Part shown: positions 10,604 to 22,135 of the stretch, piece after piece
How positions within the stretch are numbered: position 1 is the first letter of the stretch
Layout: the number at the start of each line of letters is the position of its first letter
Source of the DNA: Diplonema papillatum
Lineage: Eukaryota; Euglenozoa; Diplonemea; Diplonemida; Diplonemidae
Assembly: GCA_030068145.1 (NCBI GenBank)
Contig: JAPJBO010001061.1
Coordinates: forward strand, 1-64,000
Direction: 5' to 3'
DNA length: 64,000 nucleotides
The notes under the pieces: generated by a model
What the model was told of the DNA's origin: nothing
The model's database searches: none
What the model saw: only the letters and a program-made list of their open reading frames with translations
Program-made: the position numbers and the translations under genes

Positions 10604-13600
10604 GAAACGGGAAGTTGGGGCTACACCAACTCAAAGAGGAAACATCGACTCGGATATACCAGCCAAGAACAGCCAACCGGGGAACTCAGGGCACAGTGCC
10701 GCAAAAGGTTCGACGCCGCTTCAGAGTGCCCGTCTTTCGGTTCTGGACCAGTTTGCCCTCTGCAATCGAGCAGAGCTCGCTACTGCGGACTCTGTGCAGT
10801 AGCGAGCGTGTATGTCGCATACTACTGCGACCTTCGACAATTAAACGCAATGCAGGGTCTTTTAGCTGCTGGTCACGACTGCGGGTCGCGTTGTCGGTGA
10901 GGTCGAAGGTCGGGTTGTTGCCATCAAAGAAGTCAGTTGCGAGGTTGAAGCTTTTTATCCCGACTGTATCGCGACTGCGAGGAGGTCGTCCGCGAATAGC
11001 GACGAAGAAGGGTCCCTGACACGGCAAGGGTCGGTCGGAATCTCGTTGAATTCAGCAGTGAAATGAACTTCTTGTTGGTACATCTCTCTCGGCAGGCTCA
11101 GCCTGAACTGTTCCGTCAATGCGAGGATTGCGCACATAACAAAAGATTGAGTCGATTCACGTTGTATTTTTTTTTTTTTTTTTCGCGAACTGGTCGGTAA
11201 CCTATGTAAAAAGCCATAGAGAAATGCAAAGATAGGGTTCAAAGGGGGTATGCTGGCAGAAGAAAAAAAGACCGAGAAAAGAAAGACAGGGCAAAAAAAA
11301 AAAAGGAATTAAAAAAAAGGAAAAGGCTTCCAAAAGGAGGGTGGGAAGGGGGACTTGCTGGAAAGGGAGAGGCGGGAGGGTGTCGGCTTCTGAAGAAAAA
11401 GGTCAGTTTCCGGGTAGCGATTCTCAAAAATAAAGAATTTTGTAAAATTAACGGAGCCACCGCTTTCACCGACAGCAGTATGCTGTGAAGGGGTCAAACG
11501 ACGGGACGACGACAAAACCTCTTCGCGCTGCAACGTGCAGTTGAAGCGATAAAGCATGCAGTCCAGTTTCAAAAATGTTAGCCCCTTGTCTGGTTGCCTG
11601 CTAGCTGCCGTTATAATGATACTGTGGCTCGGCTTCAACTCGGACTTGAGTTTTCCTGATCCGCGCCGGCTGTCATTCCCCCTCGTAGTCTTTGGCCATA
11701 CTGGCTTCATGAACAGAACGATGGTACTGCCGTCCGGGTTTCCCTAAGTTCTGTTGTCACGCGCGGCTTGGATCTCCGACTTGCTTACGGAAACTCTCCT
11801 GCCTGCATTCATTTCCTCAAAAAAAACTGTTTTATCCGGGGACTCGGCCGCATCATGCTTACTACGCGCTGGATGCGTCGCAGTCAGCACGTCTGTGTCA
11901 TCTCGGAGGTAGTAGCTGCGTCACCCCAGAGTCGATGGCGGCGGATGAAAAGAATGCGCGAAGTGCCTCGGGTTGCGAGCGCTGGCTGCAGGACGGCTGC
12001 AGCATCAACACAGACCCTGCCTGCTCGAAAAGCACGAGTATAGGGGGTGGGTGGGGTGGGGGTTCGTGTGTGTGTGCGTATGTGCGGGGAAGACGGGAAA
12101 GAAAAAGAAAAACAAGGATTGTTCAGGTGTACTTCATTTAACTTTACTCTACAAAACCCATCCTCTGGAGGTGGGCAGGATCAGCGTCTCCTAAAAGCAT
12201 GCGGAGTAGCGAAGTCTGTAGCTACGACCTACACATGGCGGCAATCTTGTTTACTACTCATTCATTTGCGTGCGCAGGGTAGTACCACGTTCCAGAAGAA
12301 CACTAGGAGTATGCGCAAAGCACTTCCCTCCACAGGAGCCCGGCTTCGTGGCACCTCTTCTCGCGCCACACTCATCAGCAACAGGGGTCTAAGGCGGGGG
12401 ATTTTAGAGTTAAGTGGTGCAGTGAAATCCCCGCACACGAAAACCCGTTTATAGCTGCCACTTTGAGAACTTTAAGGGGAGAGAACCCCCCCTGGGTCTA
12501 AGCACAAAAAAAATTCTAGAAAAGATATGGGAGGAGGGGATGGGTGTGCACGCGGGTGTGAGTGTTTAGGTTAGGATGCAAAAACATGCATCGTGAACGA
12601 GAGTGGTGATGGCGGGGGTGGTTCAGTGCTCACGCTGTGCTACCAGAAACGTTACTGGCCACCAAGTTGACAGAGGACAGCGGCTTCAAAGCAAGAAACA
12701 GCCCAAAAAAGCTACTCCGAGGGGCGGCCCATTCCGCCAATTTCAACAAAAGACTTCTTTTTTGCGGCCGGTCTGTCGGCGCGAGCACTGTGGGTGGATC
12801 CCAATGCCGAAAAAGTACTGAACGGGGAAGGCGGAGCATCGAAGAAGGAAGGGGGATCTTAGTTTCATGTTTGGCAGTGCTGTCGTTCAGCATGTTGGAT
12901 GCTAAGATGAGGGGGTGTCGGGCTGCTCCTATCGTGCACCGCGGCACATCCTTTTTCTTGGTTGGTCTTCCTTCTTTCGCAGAAGTCGGAAGCAAGCAAA
13001 AACAGCAGCAAACGATTCGCGCCCGCTTTTACTTTGGCCTGGCCGCGCTGAGGAGACACGCCGGGTTGAAGCCAACGATCGGAGGGAAAATCGCGTCCTT
13101 GACATCCCAACCCCAATCCCAAGGGCTGCTTCATCGAAACCCCCCCCCCCCCCCTGCTGAAGGAAACCTCAGAAGTATTCGGGTAGCGGGGCTAGCGACG
13201 CAGGGAGAGCTGGCTGCGAAGGACGCCGTGTCCGAGGTGTTCCCCGCCACTGTGACGCGCCCCGCAGTCAGCACAGTGCGCAGGCTGCCCACGGCACGCA
13301 CCCAGGGCACGGAAGAAGGTGAAAAGGTGGCACCCCTGCACTCCACCACAGCTCCAGCTCGCGAATAAACGAGTTCTTCTCGTCTGTTTGTTTGTTTTTT
13401 TTTTTTTTTTTGCCCCCCCCCCTCCTGCCGCTCTTCCTTTCTACACTCGGAACCGGTCCGAGTTGACGGATTTCTTTCTGGTCACGCGCAAATTTTGACT
13501 GCCGCGCTGCCGCGCTCGGCCAGCGTTTCAAACAGTTAAAAAGATGGGTTCTGGCCGATCTTGCAGCCCAGGATCTAGGCGGTGGTGCAAGTTTCACAGA

Positions 13601-14921
13601 CCTAGTCCAGAGAGACCCGGCGTGCGGAACCAACCGGAAGTCCAGCTCCATAGAAACCCATGGAGAATGATTCGCGTGTTGGTACTTGTTCCGCACAATG
13701 CCATCGCTCTTTGCGGGATTTTCTTTTTTTGTCGGTTGTACAGTTGCACTGAAGGAGACACATGCGGAGTAACGTTGCACATGAGAAAGTCTAACGAAAC
13801 CTACCAAAAAGCGTTGATCAGGAACATGCCAACGACTCCCTCGGGAGAGATCTATTCATTCCCGTCCGAGTCTGTTACTCCCTAGTTGCGTCATGATGTT
13901 CACTGATCGCATTGTTTCGGTTTTCAGTGCACGACTCGAACTCCGGACATGTTCAGGATGGGAACGGAAACTGTTGGGTACAAAAAGAACAAAGGAAGGA
14001 GAAAGAGTGCCAGAATACAATCCCTCACTTTCGTAAGAAAATGTGTTGCCGAAGGAATTGTAGAAGAGGGACATGGACGTATCGAAGGCAGAAAAAGCAA
14101 AAAAAAAAGAGGAAGAAAGAAGCGGACAAATGGCAAGGACCGAAAAGGCAGGACTAGGAAGCAAGAATTAAGAAGGGCAGGGCAAGCGAAGCTGTCGTTT
14201 CTTGTCCTGCGTACGTGCGACACAACCCCAGAAACATGGTCCAGGCGTCCGCGCCACGGCGGGCACACAAGTCGCCGTGGCTTTCGGCACACGGATTGCT
14301 TTCTGCACCGATTTGCTACGCGAGCAGAGAGTGTTTCCCGAGCACACCTTTGTAGCTGATTGTTTGTGGTGCCGGCCCACCATCAGCGCGGAGCACCACT
14401 GGGTACTTCTAGTAGCACCACTGGGTAATTAACTAGGACCAACCACGCGCCTCTTTTTTTGTTTTTCTTTTGTTTTTTGTGCGTGACGAGAAACGAAAAA
14501 CTGCACGGTTGACCCGTCCTAAGAACATCCTATTGGCTTTGGAGGATTGTCTAATTTCGTTAGCAGGGGTGAAGTATTGGAATCCCCGGTCGTGTCCTTC
14601 GTTTGGAAGGCAGCCTTGCGGAGTGCTCAGCTTCGGAGCTCTAGGCGTCTTCGACCTGTGGTTGTTGAACAGTTTATCCCATGGCTCCACCACACACAAC
14701 TGCAGTACAGGTCAGAGATTGGAAAGCATCTCCAACACTTACCTGGTTACGCACATTGGAGGGTAGCGAGGTCAAGACCGGTGGTTCTTCCGAAGGAGTG
14801 CGTAGTCTTGTTGTTTCCCAGATCAGCTTTCTAGGAACTCTGGGTTGCTCTGTTGAGTAACACGGTAGTTTTTTATCTGATGATGATCTGATTTTGCATT
14901 GTGAGAAAGGTGAGTGCATGC

Positions 14922-15155
14922 CTGGGTGCCGTCCTTGGCCTGCTCATCCTCGGACCAGAGGGTCAGGTTGTCACGGATGAGCTGCATGATGAGAGTTGCT
15001 TCCTTGTACTCAGCCTCAGGCAGGTCCTCCAGCTCCTGGACGGCTTCGTCGAAGTTTGTCTTCGCCAGCTCGATACCCTTCTCAGTGTTCTTCAGGATCT
15101 CGTAGTAGAAGACAGAAAGGTTGAGCACGAGGCCCAATCGCGTCGGGTTTGCGAC
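14922..15155 (-). CDS. 14-3-3 gene 2, exon 4
   Basis: This exon begins after a CAG acceptor with [19 protein letters not shown] and ends in [17 protein letters not shown], two codons shorter than the same exon of gene 1. At the place where gene 1 has CAG|GTATGC, this copy reads CAG|GCATGC, a possible GC donor. Reading straight through also stays open to a stop near 14829, so an unspliced C-terminal tail is equally possible. The exon keeps the family asparagine and the helix-I signature and shows no disabling change. Confidence 0.9.
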
Positions 15156-15638
15156 CTGTTGTTGCGTGTTGCTTTGCAGCGGAATTGCGTGAATGCAAAT
15201 ACAGGCGCTTTGTCTGCCCGTAGGCGACCCTTGAGTGCACAACTGGACTTTGCCCCCACACACGAAGCCTGAAAACATTGCATAAGGCACAAACGTGAGT
15301 AGCTTCCTTGTGCACCCGCTTCGATAATATGGTGCGTTTGAACCTCTGTTTTTGACAGTAACTGCCAGGTAACTGACAGTAACTGGTAAACCTTTGGGGA
15401 GGCAGAATTTTTTGGCACTTTTGTACTTAGCAAATTTCACGTCCTGGGGTCGCCAAAAAGATTTCACCCATTTGTCGCCGAATACGCCCTCGCGGAACCT
15501 GGATACCCAATTGTGGGCTGCACTAGCTGTCACGCTGCGGGATATGGGAGCATGAAAGCGAAGCGTGAGACCCAGATGGGGACACGAATAGACAGGGGGT
15601 ACTAAAGGGGCGTCGCGTCCGTTGAATAGCATCGCTTC

Positions 15639-15709
15639 CCGCAGGAAGTGGCAAGAGAACTAGCTTGCTTCCAGGCCCTTTCGGGTGTCTTTAAATCAAC
15701 ACGGAGAAT
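15639..15709 (+). repeat. 70-bp direct repeat, copy 1 (copy 2 at 16480-16550)
   Basis: A block starting CGCAGGAAGTGGCAAGAGAA and running through CAGGCCCTTTCGGGTGTCTT occurs here and again near 16480-16550 in the same orientation. The two copies bracket about 770 bp that contains the poly-C foldback and the hairpin element. Confidence 0.8.
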
Positions 15710-15817
15710 GTGCACTTCATCGGGAAAGCATCGAAGATTCAGATGAGTGGAGGAAGGGGGGTAGGTCTCAGCGCTCTTGTTAAGGATCAGCCACTTTGGC
15801 CGGATGGCCGGATAAAC

Positions 15818-16071
15818 CAGACCCCCCCCCCCCCCCCCTACAGTGCAGTTGCCTTGGAGGCTGGGTGGTCAAATTCTCTAAGGTGAAATGGTCAAAATTC
15901 CCTGCCAAAAGTGGGCCCACAAAAATTTTCCAAAGTGTGGTATTTGGGGTATTTGGGGCAAAAAAAAATTTTTTTTTTCTGACCGCCCACCGTGGTGACC
16001 ACCTTAGAGTGTGACAGGTAGCGTCTCCCCCCTCCACAGTGAAAATAGCCTGAGGGGGGGGGGGGGGGGTC
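15818..16071. repeat. Foldback candidate with poly-C/poly-G ends
   Basis: The segment starts with GAC followed by a long C run and ends with a long G run followed by TC, an inverted arrangement. CTCTAAGGTG near the left is mirrored by CACCTTAGAG near the right. It may be a small inverted-repeat element. Homopolymer lengths may be unreliable in the assembly. Confidence 0.45.
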
Positions 16072-16356
16072 AGCCGGCTGATGGATGGATGGATGGTTCT
16101 TAACAAGATGCCTGGTAGGTCTGGCACGCAAAACGGTCGGGAGCAGATTCCAGTAGTTTCCAGGTATTTCTCGGTCGGTTCGGAGTGGCTCTGTGTCCTG
16201 AACTTTGCCCCCAAAAGGTCCCTTTTAAACAAATTGAACCCCCATCTGTCTGTAAGTGGTTTAGGTGCCCCTCTTTTGCTCGCCACTCCACTGCTCTATT
16301 TCGTGACGCGATTCGCCATGTGAGTGAAATGGAAGCCTTCGGCATTTGTGGGCGCT

Positions 16357-16475
16357 CCGGGCCACAGACCGCTGCGCTGCTACACTGCCGCATGCCCATC
16401 TCGTTTTGACGTCAAAACGAGATGGACAGCGGAAGTGTAGCGCTAGTGGCAACAGCGCAGCGGTCTGTGGCCCGG
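16357..16475. repeat. 119-bp hairpin-forming inverted repeat
   Basis: The outer arms are a perfect 23-bp inverted pair (CCGGGCCACAGACCGCTGCG plus three bases at 16357-16379, complement at 16453-16475). The centre CCATCTCGTTTTGAC is directly followed by its complement (16397-16425). The right arm carries an extra insert of about 11 bp. It has the form of a small foldback element. Confidence 0.85.
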
Positions 16476-17479
16476 CTACGCAGGAAGTGGCAAGAGAACT
16501 AGATTGCTTCCAGGCCCTTTCGGGTGTCTTCAACTCAACACGGAAAGCAGTGGGCGCATGACATGCAGAATTCGTGTATTCCTACATCCATGAAAGCTAC
16601 ACCCTCCGTTTGTCTTCGCTGTTTGGGCTTCTACTTTCGCCCACCTTCTTTGTTTCTGGAGAGAGATCTTCCGCTACGGCTGCAGGGCCAGCCTTGGACG
16701 ACGCCAAAGTAGTGACTCTGGCGACGGACTCACTGAAGGCGAGGGCGGTGGTGTTGTCCGCGGTCATCACCTTGAACTGGCAGCCCGCGAATTCCTTTGT
16801 TCTTCTATGATCCTCGTTCACTTGATGGTATTGGGAGACACCGGAAAAAGGCCACGCTTCATGTGCCGCTAGGCATAGGTGGCGGGCGAGTCGCGACCTG
16901 CCCCAGACTCGCCCTGAGGCCCTCGAGCCCCCTTTTTTGACGCCGAGACTCGTCCAACTCACCCTTTGACTCGCCTCACTCGCCCCAGACTCGCCCTCCA
17001 AGGTGGCACACGTCGAAGAACACACTCCGCCTTTTCCGACGTGTTAGCCGCTGCCACGGTGCTCAAGAAGCCCGAGGGGCTGCCAATCTTGTTACACAAG
17101 TGCAGGAGAAGGGGTAGCCATACATGTAACCCCCCGACGGGGAAAGCAAAAACGACAGGGGCTTCCGGCTCAGCCCTCGACGGGGGTGCAACGGGGGGCG
17201 CGACGGGGGGAGGGGGGAAACGGGGGACACGGGGGTTCGAGGTTGCAGCGCTTTAGATGCCTGATGTGTTCATTCTTTGCGCGGCAACGTTGTCAGACGG
17301 CTGTAGAAGAGAGCTGTGCAAGCATGTGCGTATGCATAGGCAAAATAATTGCGTGTCCACGGTGATGTTGGCCCGTTCTAAGATACTCAGCTGTTCCCTG
17401 ATGGCCGAAGGTGCGCCTCCCATCTCGGTATCGTCGACAAAGTCCTCCCCACGTGCCCCAAGTCCCAAGTTCGGTTCAA

Positions 17480-17562
17480 GGGAGCGTCACATGCGAAGAG
17501 GTAACCGCGAACCGGCGATGCAGATGCTTGCCACAGATTCCGTGCATTCTAGCTCAAACAAT
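17480..17562 (+). mobile_element. Solo 3' end of the window's LINE family
   Basis: The stretch with GCGAAGAGGTAACCGCG, GGCGATGCAGAT and GCCACAGATTC matches the last codons and 3' UTR of the full LINE at about 52235-52308, in the same order. It looks like an extreme 5' truncation or decay remnant lying inside E1. Confidence 0.7.
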
Positions 17563-17904
17563 AACTGTCGAAAACAGTCGTAGATTGCATCGTGTGGATG
17601 GACCGGTTTCCGACTTCTGTGCCTGTCTGTCCTGCGGACTCCTTGCTCATTCTGATGCCACCTCCCGTCTAATTTGCACGTTTCTGTTCTCTCTGCCCAG
17701 GTTCGTTTGCTGAGTTGAGGGTACCAGGAGTCGGGGGTTCCACTTCGTCCGCTGAGTTGGGGATTCCACTTCGGTGCACATAGACTAAGGATGATTTCCA
17801 CGCCTCGACGCGCCAACAGCGCTACAGGTCTCAGCAGGAGGAGCTTGCCAAGACCCTCGCTCTGGTTCTAGCTATCTTCCACCCAAAGGGTACCAGAAAA
17901 CGAG

Positions 17905-17940
17905 GTGAAACCCCCGACGGGGGTGTCTCGGGGGTTTCAC
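17905..17940. repeat. 13-bp hairpin in E1
   Basis: GTGAAACCCCCGA (17905-17917) is mirrored exactly by TCGGGGGTTTCAC (17928-17940). Similar CCCCGTCGGGG motifs follow at about 17970. The function is unknown. Confidence 0.7.
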
Positions 17941-18804
17941 GGTGGGCCACGGGAGTGAAAATCCCCCGTCGGGGAATACATGTATGGATAGGAGTGAGAA
18001 TCGTAGTTTGATGTCTTGGGCAGAATACTGCCTGGTGAAGGTCTGCACATGTGCGGAGCTTCCAGGTAGTCACCGTCGTGTGTCGTTGTCGTCGTCGTCA
18101 GCGGCAAAAGAGTCACCACCATGCATCCGCAGAAACAGTCGGCTGTCGAATGTCTGCGATCCATGGTGGCGCGGTGTATCTTCTCGATGGCGTTCGTCAT
18201 CGAGAAGACGCTGTCGACTCCCGTCACGCTTAGCGGTGCGGCTCTCTGCTGCCTTTCCCCCCCAACACGTGTTTCTCCACCAAAATGGGGTTTTCATTGG
18301 CGGCAGGGTATTTGCCCTGATTTTTTTGTGGGTAAACCCCGCACCTGAGTGGGTCGGAAAAGGCACAAAACCTTGACCCTGCATGGCACTGAGGGCGAGT
18401 GAGGGCGGGTGAAGACGAGTCGGGGCGAGCCGCGACCGCCACTTGTGGCCAGGATGGCAGTAGACGACGCACACACCGGTATTCTCTGTTTGGCGCACCG
18501 CTTTTTCCCTCTGTTCTCACTTTTTGTTTTTCTCCACTCTTTGAGCGACTTCCAAAAGGTGCACGACTTCAGTACACCACGTGAAAGCAGGCCATGGCAC
18601 CCAGAAAAAAGTTGACCAGGACCGACCGACAGCAAAACTCTCGAAGTACAAAGTGTCCCAACAATAATTTTTGACATCCCCCCCCTGTTTTTGACAGTAA
18701 CTGCCAGGTAATTGACAGTAACAGGCATGTAACCTTCTGGGAAAACCAAACGCACCATAATAGTATGGCTGTCGGTTTGCTTTCTTTCTACCGCAAACGC
18801 ATAC

Positions 18805-18934
18805 CGGCAAGTTCGATTTTGCGGTTTCGAGAGCGTCGGTGTAAGCCTCCAGTGCGGCCTGGGTGTGTGCATCGTCGTTGGTAGCCTCGACGTGGTACCG
18901 GTGGTAGTCGCCCTGCATCTTCTTGAAGAAGACT
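18805..18934 (-). CDS. 14-3-3 gene 2, exon 3
   Basis: The exon is 130 nt, identical in length and phase to gene 1 exon 3. It runs from [18 protein letters not shown] to LETAKSNLP and contains the Arg-Tyr pair of the phosphopeptide pocket. The acceptor is CACAG and the donor GTATGC. Only 48 nt separate it from the right edge of element E1. Confidence 0.92.
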
Positions 18935-19280
18935 CTGTGGTGTTTGTGAGGTTGGGTCAAGGTTGTTTACAGTGCTTTGAGGCCTGAAGGGTCGATTTAG
19001 GTCATTACGGATGCTGTGTTCTTCCAAACATCGCAGTTCGCACCGTCGAGTTGCCGCAACGACGTTCCCAGTATATACAGAAAAGCCCCACTTTAAGTAG
19101 TGAACCGTCAAGTGTGCACTACAGCTGGAAACTTCACTAATTCGACCCGTTGAGTATAAAAACCTTCGCTGATAAAGCCCTCCACGAATGACCCATTTGC
19201 GGTACGCTCACTGTCGCTCTTCCCCATTTAGACTGTTTCGAGTTGCAAGCTCTTGTTCGTCGGGTTGCAAGAAAGGGTAC

Positions 19281-19387
19281 CTGTCGTCGCTTCCGCCGTG
19301 CTTGAGCACGTCTTGGGAAAGAAGGTTGATGATGTCTTCGCAAATATCCGACAATTCTTGCTCGACGAGTTGGCGGTAGGCGGCGAC
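19281..19387 (-). CDS. 14-3-3 gene 2, exon 2
   Basis: The exon is 107 nt, as in gene 1. It encodes VAAYRQLVEQELSDICEDI and continues to KHGGSDD, completing an Arg codon across the junction with exon 3. Borders are CAG acceptor and GTACCC donor. It is separated from exon 1 by a 9.4-kb intron. Confidence 0.92.
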
Positions 19388-20717
19388 CTGTTTTGTGGTG
19401 TTTTACGTGGTGTTTTGTTGTCATGTCTTGCGTTGGGCCGGGGCTGTTTCCTGGCCGGGTGGCACAACAAAAGCAGGAGATTGTTTGACGTACACCGATT
19501 GGCAGCACTGGTTTGCAACACTGCTGGCGTGTTGGGACTGCAACTGGTGTGCATTGTTTTTTGACTGACTGTCACACTCTGTGGGCAGGGTTGGGGAGTC
19601 TGATCAGATCTGATGCTGATTTTTCTGATTTTTCAGAAAATCAGAAAAATCAGAAAAATCAGATTTTTTCAGATTCTGTGCATAGTACCACATCCCGGTG
19701 CAAGTTTTGCAAAAAAAAATCAGTTTTCCACAAAGTTTCGTAAAGATTCCGTCTGGGAATGGGCGGCAAGGGTCAGCACCTGGAGAAAGAAAAGCGGATT
19801 CCGCTCCGGGTGACCATGTGCGCACCAAATTAGCCTCGGAGACTCTTGTTTTTACGTGCAGATTCCTCATTGCCAGCTCCCAAGACTCCTGCCTGTTCAC
19901 CACACCAGACACTGTCTGTCCGGTGTGATAATAAGGGGGTTTGAGACACATTTAGGGGCTTGCCCACTTGGGCCACCTTGGGGGTTAACAATGGAGGAAA
20001 TTTGGCAAAAACGTTGCGGGACGGAAAGAGCTATCCCTGGCATGTATCGGCACCTTTTCTACACTCGATATAGCCTAAAATCTGACCCCCAGGTGGCACT
20101 TCAGACTTTGGAAAAACCACTCCGCCAGGAATCGAACCAGCACCCTCAGCACCACATGTGGGTGTGGGAACCGCTGGACCACGTGCTAAAAGAAAGCGGG
20201 CCATTTCTATTCGGGTTCGGGTGGTTCTCAGAAATTATTGAATCCGAGGAAAATGCCATCGACAGCGAAATCAAGCTGTAAGATTGGACTCCCGGCTTCA
20301 GGAGCGTTCCACATTGAACTTCTCTCGAAAAAGAAGCTGCTCTCGAGTGGGGAAGCCCGTGGAAACCCCCAAACCCCCACTGAGGACAAATAATATTGTA
20401 TTCCAAGACTATGCTCACCAAAACCCCCTTTTCAGCGTACCTATTGTATTTGCCAATAATGTTTGTATTTGACTACCTACAGTATTTGACCCCCCCAGTA
20501 GAATACGGAAGACAGTAGGGAGTGTGCCCGACTTCTCGGCTGTCCGAGAAGCGTGCGAGTGCTCAGAGACTCCGGACCGAGCGAGAAACAGTCCCAAAAA
20601 CGACAACTCAGTGCATCGAACCAGCGCACCGGTGCGCTGCACCGCACCGGTCCGCCGTCCACACTGACTCTTGCATACAAGTTGAACGAGTGCGTGTGGA
20701 GTAAGATGGATTGTGTC

Positions 20718-20890
20718 TGGCGCTCTCTCTCCCTTAGGGTTGCCGCCCGAGGGAACCGGCTGTGAGCCGAAACTCGACGCCGGTCTCTCCGGACTGCACC
20801 AGGAGAGAACTTCGCGGCGGATCACAAAACACCCGCCCTGCACGAGGCACACGCCCAAGACCCGGCACGGCTACCGTAGCACCCTCCATG
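20718..20890 (+). repeat. Dispersed repeat (partner at 31262-31430)
   Basis: The segment from CTCTCCCTTAGGGTTGC through ACCGTAGCAC resembles 31262-31430 over about 170 bp in the same orientation, with frequent substitutions. Both copies carry similar minus-strand peptides, so it may be a piece of a once-coding element. Confidence 0.7.
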
Positions 20891-21079
20891 TTTGCACCTC
20901 CTCGGATGCTACGGTCGGGAAGGGGCTTCAATGTAGTTGGGAAAACACGTTCCGCGTTGTCTGCGTGTGGGGTTAGTGCCGCAGCAGCCGCAGATACGTC
21001 CTTCGCCCTTGTGTGTTCCTGGTTGGTGGTAGCGGTGTTTTGGTTCGCTTTTCCACGGTTGGACTGCAGATAGCCTGGT

Positions 21080-21250
21080 GCACTGCATCTTGTGAAGGAC
21101 CCACGAACGTACTGGTCCCCGGGGCTATCTTTCACGGATCTCCTCATCGGAGCTGAAGGAGAGCAAAATTTTGTCGAAAAAGTGCTGTGTCTCGGACCAG
21201 CGAAGAAATTTCACCACCCAGGGAGTCGATTCCCGCCCTTCCCAATGAAA
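21080..21250 (+). repeat. 200-bp-family repeat, left of the recombinase module
   Basis: CTCATCGGAGCTGAAGGAGA, CGGACCAGCGAAGAAA and TCGATTCCC occur in the order seen in the tandem units at 25290-25790. This single copy and those units flank the recombinase module in direct orientation. Confidence 0.7.
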
Positions 21251-21390
21251 ACCCACTACTGGGGTGGCCGGCTACATTGGAGACACACCAAATTTCACAA
21301 AAAATCCCATGTCTTTCACATGATATCACCAGTCGCTCTTGGGAACGTTTATGTAAGAAAGTGGAACCACGTGAGACACTGTGAAACACT

Positions 21391-21807
21391 GTGAAAAAGC
21401 GACCCGCGCCCTGCACCCCCACGGCCTCTCCCGCAGCCGCGCTGCGCGCACGACGACGACGACGCGCCGATCTCGGCGACGACGGCACTGGCCTCGCCGG
21501 CCCGAACACACCGCGCCCACCCGGCCCCGCCCGGCCCTCTTCGATGGCAGGCCCTGACACGGGCCCTTTTACTGATTCTGGTTCCGACCCTCCACGGGTC
21601 ACACAACGATCGCGCCCTCCCGCCGGCTCTTCCCGGCTACTCGCGTCCTCCGCATCGCGGCGTGCCTATCGGCGCAAGCGAGAAAGCGAAGACTCCGATT
21701 CCTTTTCGGATTATGAGATCGTGAGCAACTGCCAACAACAGTTGCAGCCGACTAGAGTTGCGCCGCGCCGAAAGCGCGGAAAAAGTGACCCTTCTGGAGT
21801 CACGTAG
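21391..21807 (+). CDS. Possible small protein, unknown
   Basis: An open frame of 138 codons starts with GTG; the first ATG in frame is near 21544. It is Pro/Ala/Arg-rich at the start and ends in SDSFSDYEIVSNCQQQ followed by a basic tail. It lies next to, and opposite in strand to, the recombinase module. No family is recognisable and GC-rich composition alone could keep it open. Confidence 0.25.
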   Translation: MKKRPAPCTPTASPAAALRARRRRRADLGDDGTGLAGPNTPRPPGPARPSSMAGPDTGPFTDSGSDPPRVTQRSRPPAGSSRLLASSASRRAYRRKRESEDSDSFSDYEIVSNCQQQLQPTRVAPRRKRGKSDPSGVT

Positions 21808-22135
21808 CGAAAAGCTGGCATAGTGTGGTACTCATTTGCTTGCAAATGACTCCCCACTAACGCAACAAGACGACGAAAAAGCGTGAAAGGGACCGAAATT
21901 CTGGGAAGTCTTGGGAAATTCTTGGGAAGATTTTGGAAGTTTTTTGAATACTTTTCCAGTTTTTTGGGGGCTATAGACTCCCTACCAACGTGAACACCAG
22001 CCCGAAACTGGGGAAATGGGAAGAAGAGCGAAGGAGAACAAAATTTTGGAGAAACTGTGAAACAGTGGGAAACTGAGCGAAGGAACAGGGGTTCTTTTTT
22101 TATGGTAACAAGCTTGCTTGTCCGCACCGCAGGCG

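Larger units (their letters stand above)
7111..14829. other. Gene-poor stretch with simple repeats
   Basis: Apart from the repeats listed separately, I find no supportable gene in this 7.7 kb. It holds homopolymer runs (T near 11167-11183, C near 13139-13154, T near 13391-13410) and A/G-rich tracts near 14090-14160. A plus frame at 12637-13368 (243 aa) and a 63-aa hydrophobic frame at 11556-11747 are open but lack any recognisable domain, so I do not call them genes. Unrecognised first exons could hide here. Confidence 0.4.
15331..18756. mobile_element. 3.4-kb TIR element E1 inside intron 3 of 14-3-3 gene 2
   Basis: The ends are GGTGCGTTTG at 15331 and its complement ending at 18756. They abut ATAATAT on the left and ATAATAG on the right, a 6-of-7 target duplication. 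Deeper in, GGGG followed by a CACTTTTGTACTT-like segment is inverted at the two ends as well. Between these, a block of about 47-50 bp starting CTGTTTTTGACAGTAACTG (15346-15392 and 18685-18734) is in direct orientation. Without the element, intron 3 would be about 216 nt; gene 1 has 414 nt there. No transposase is recognisable inside, so it appears non-autonomous or decayed. Confidence concerns the boundaries. Confidence 0.75.

Noticed and set aside
12637-13368. 243-codon plus frame as a gene
   Set aside because: It runs across a C homopolymer and ends in low-complexity sequence, with no domain, signal or splice support.
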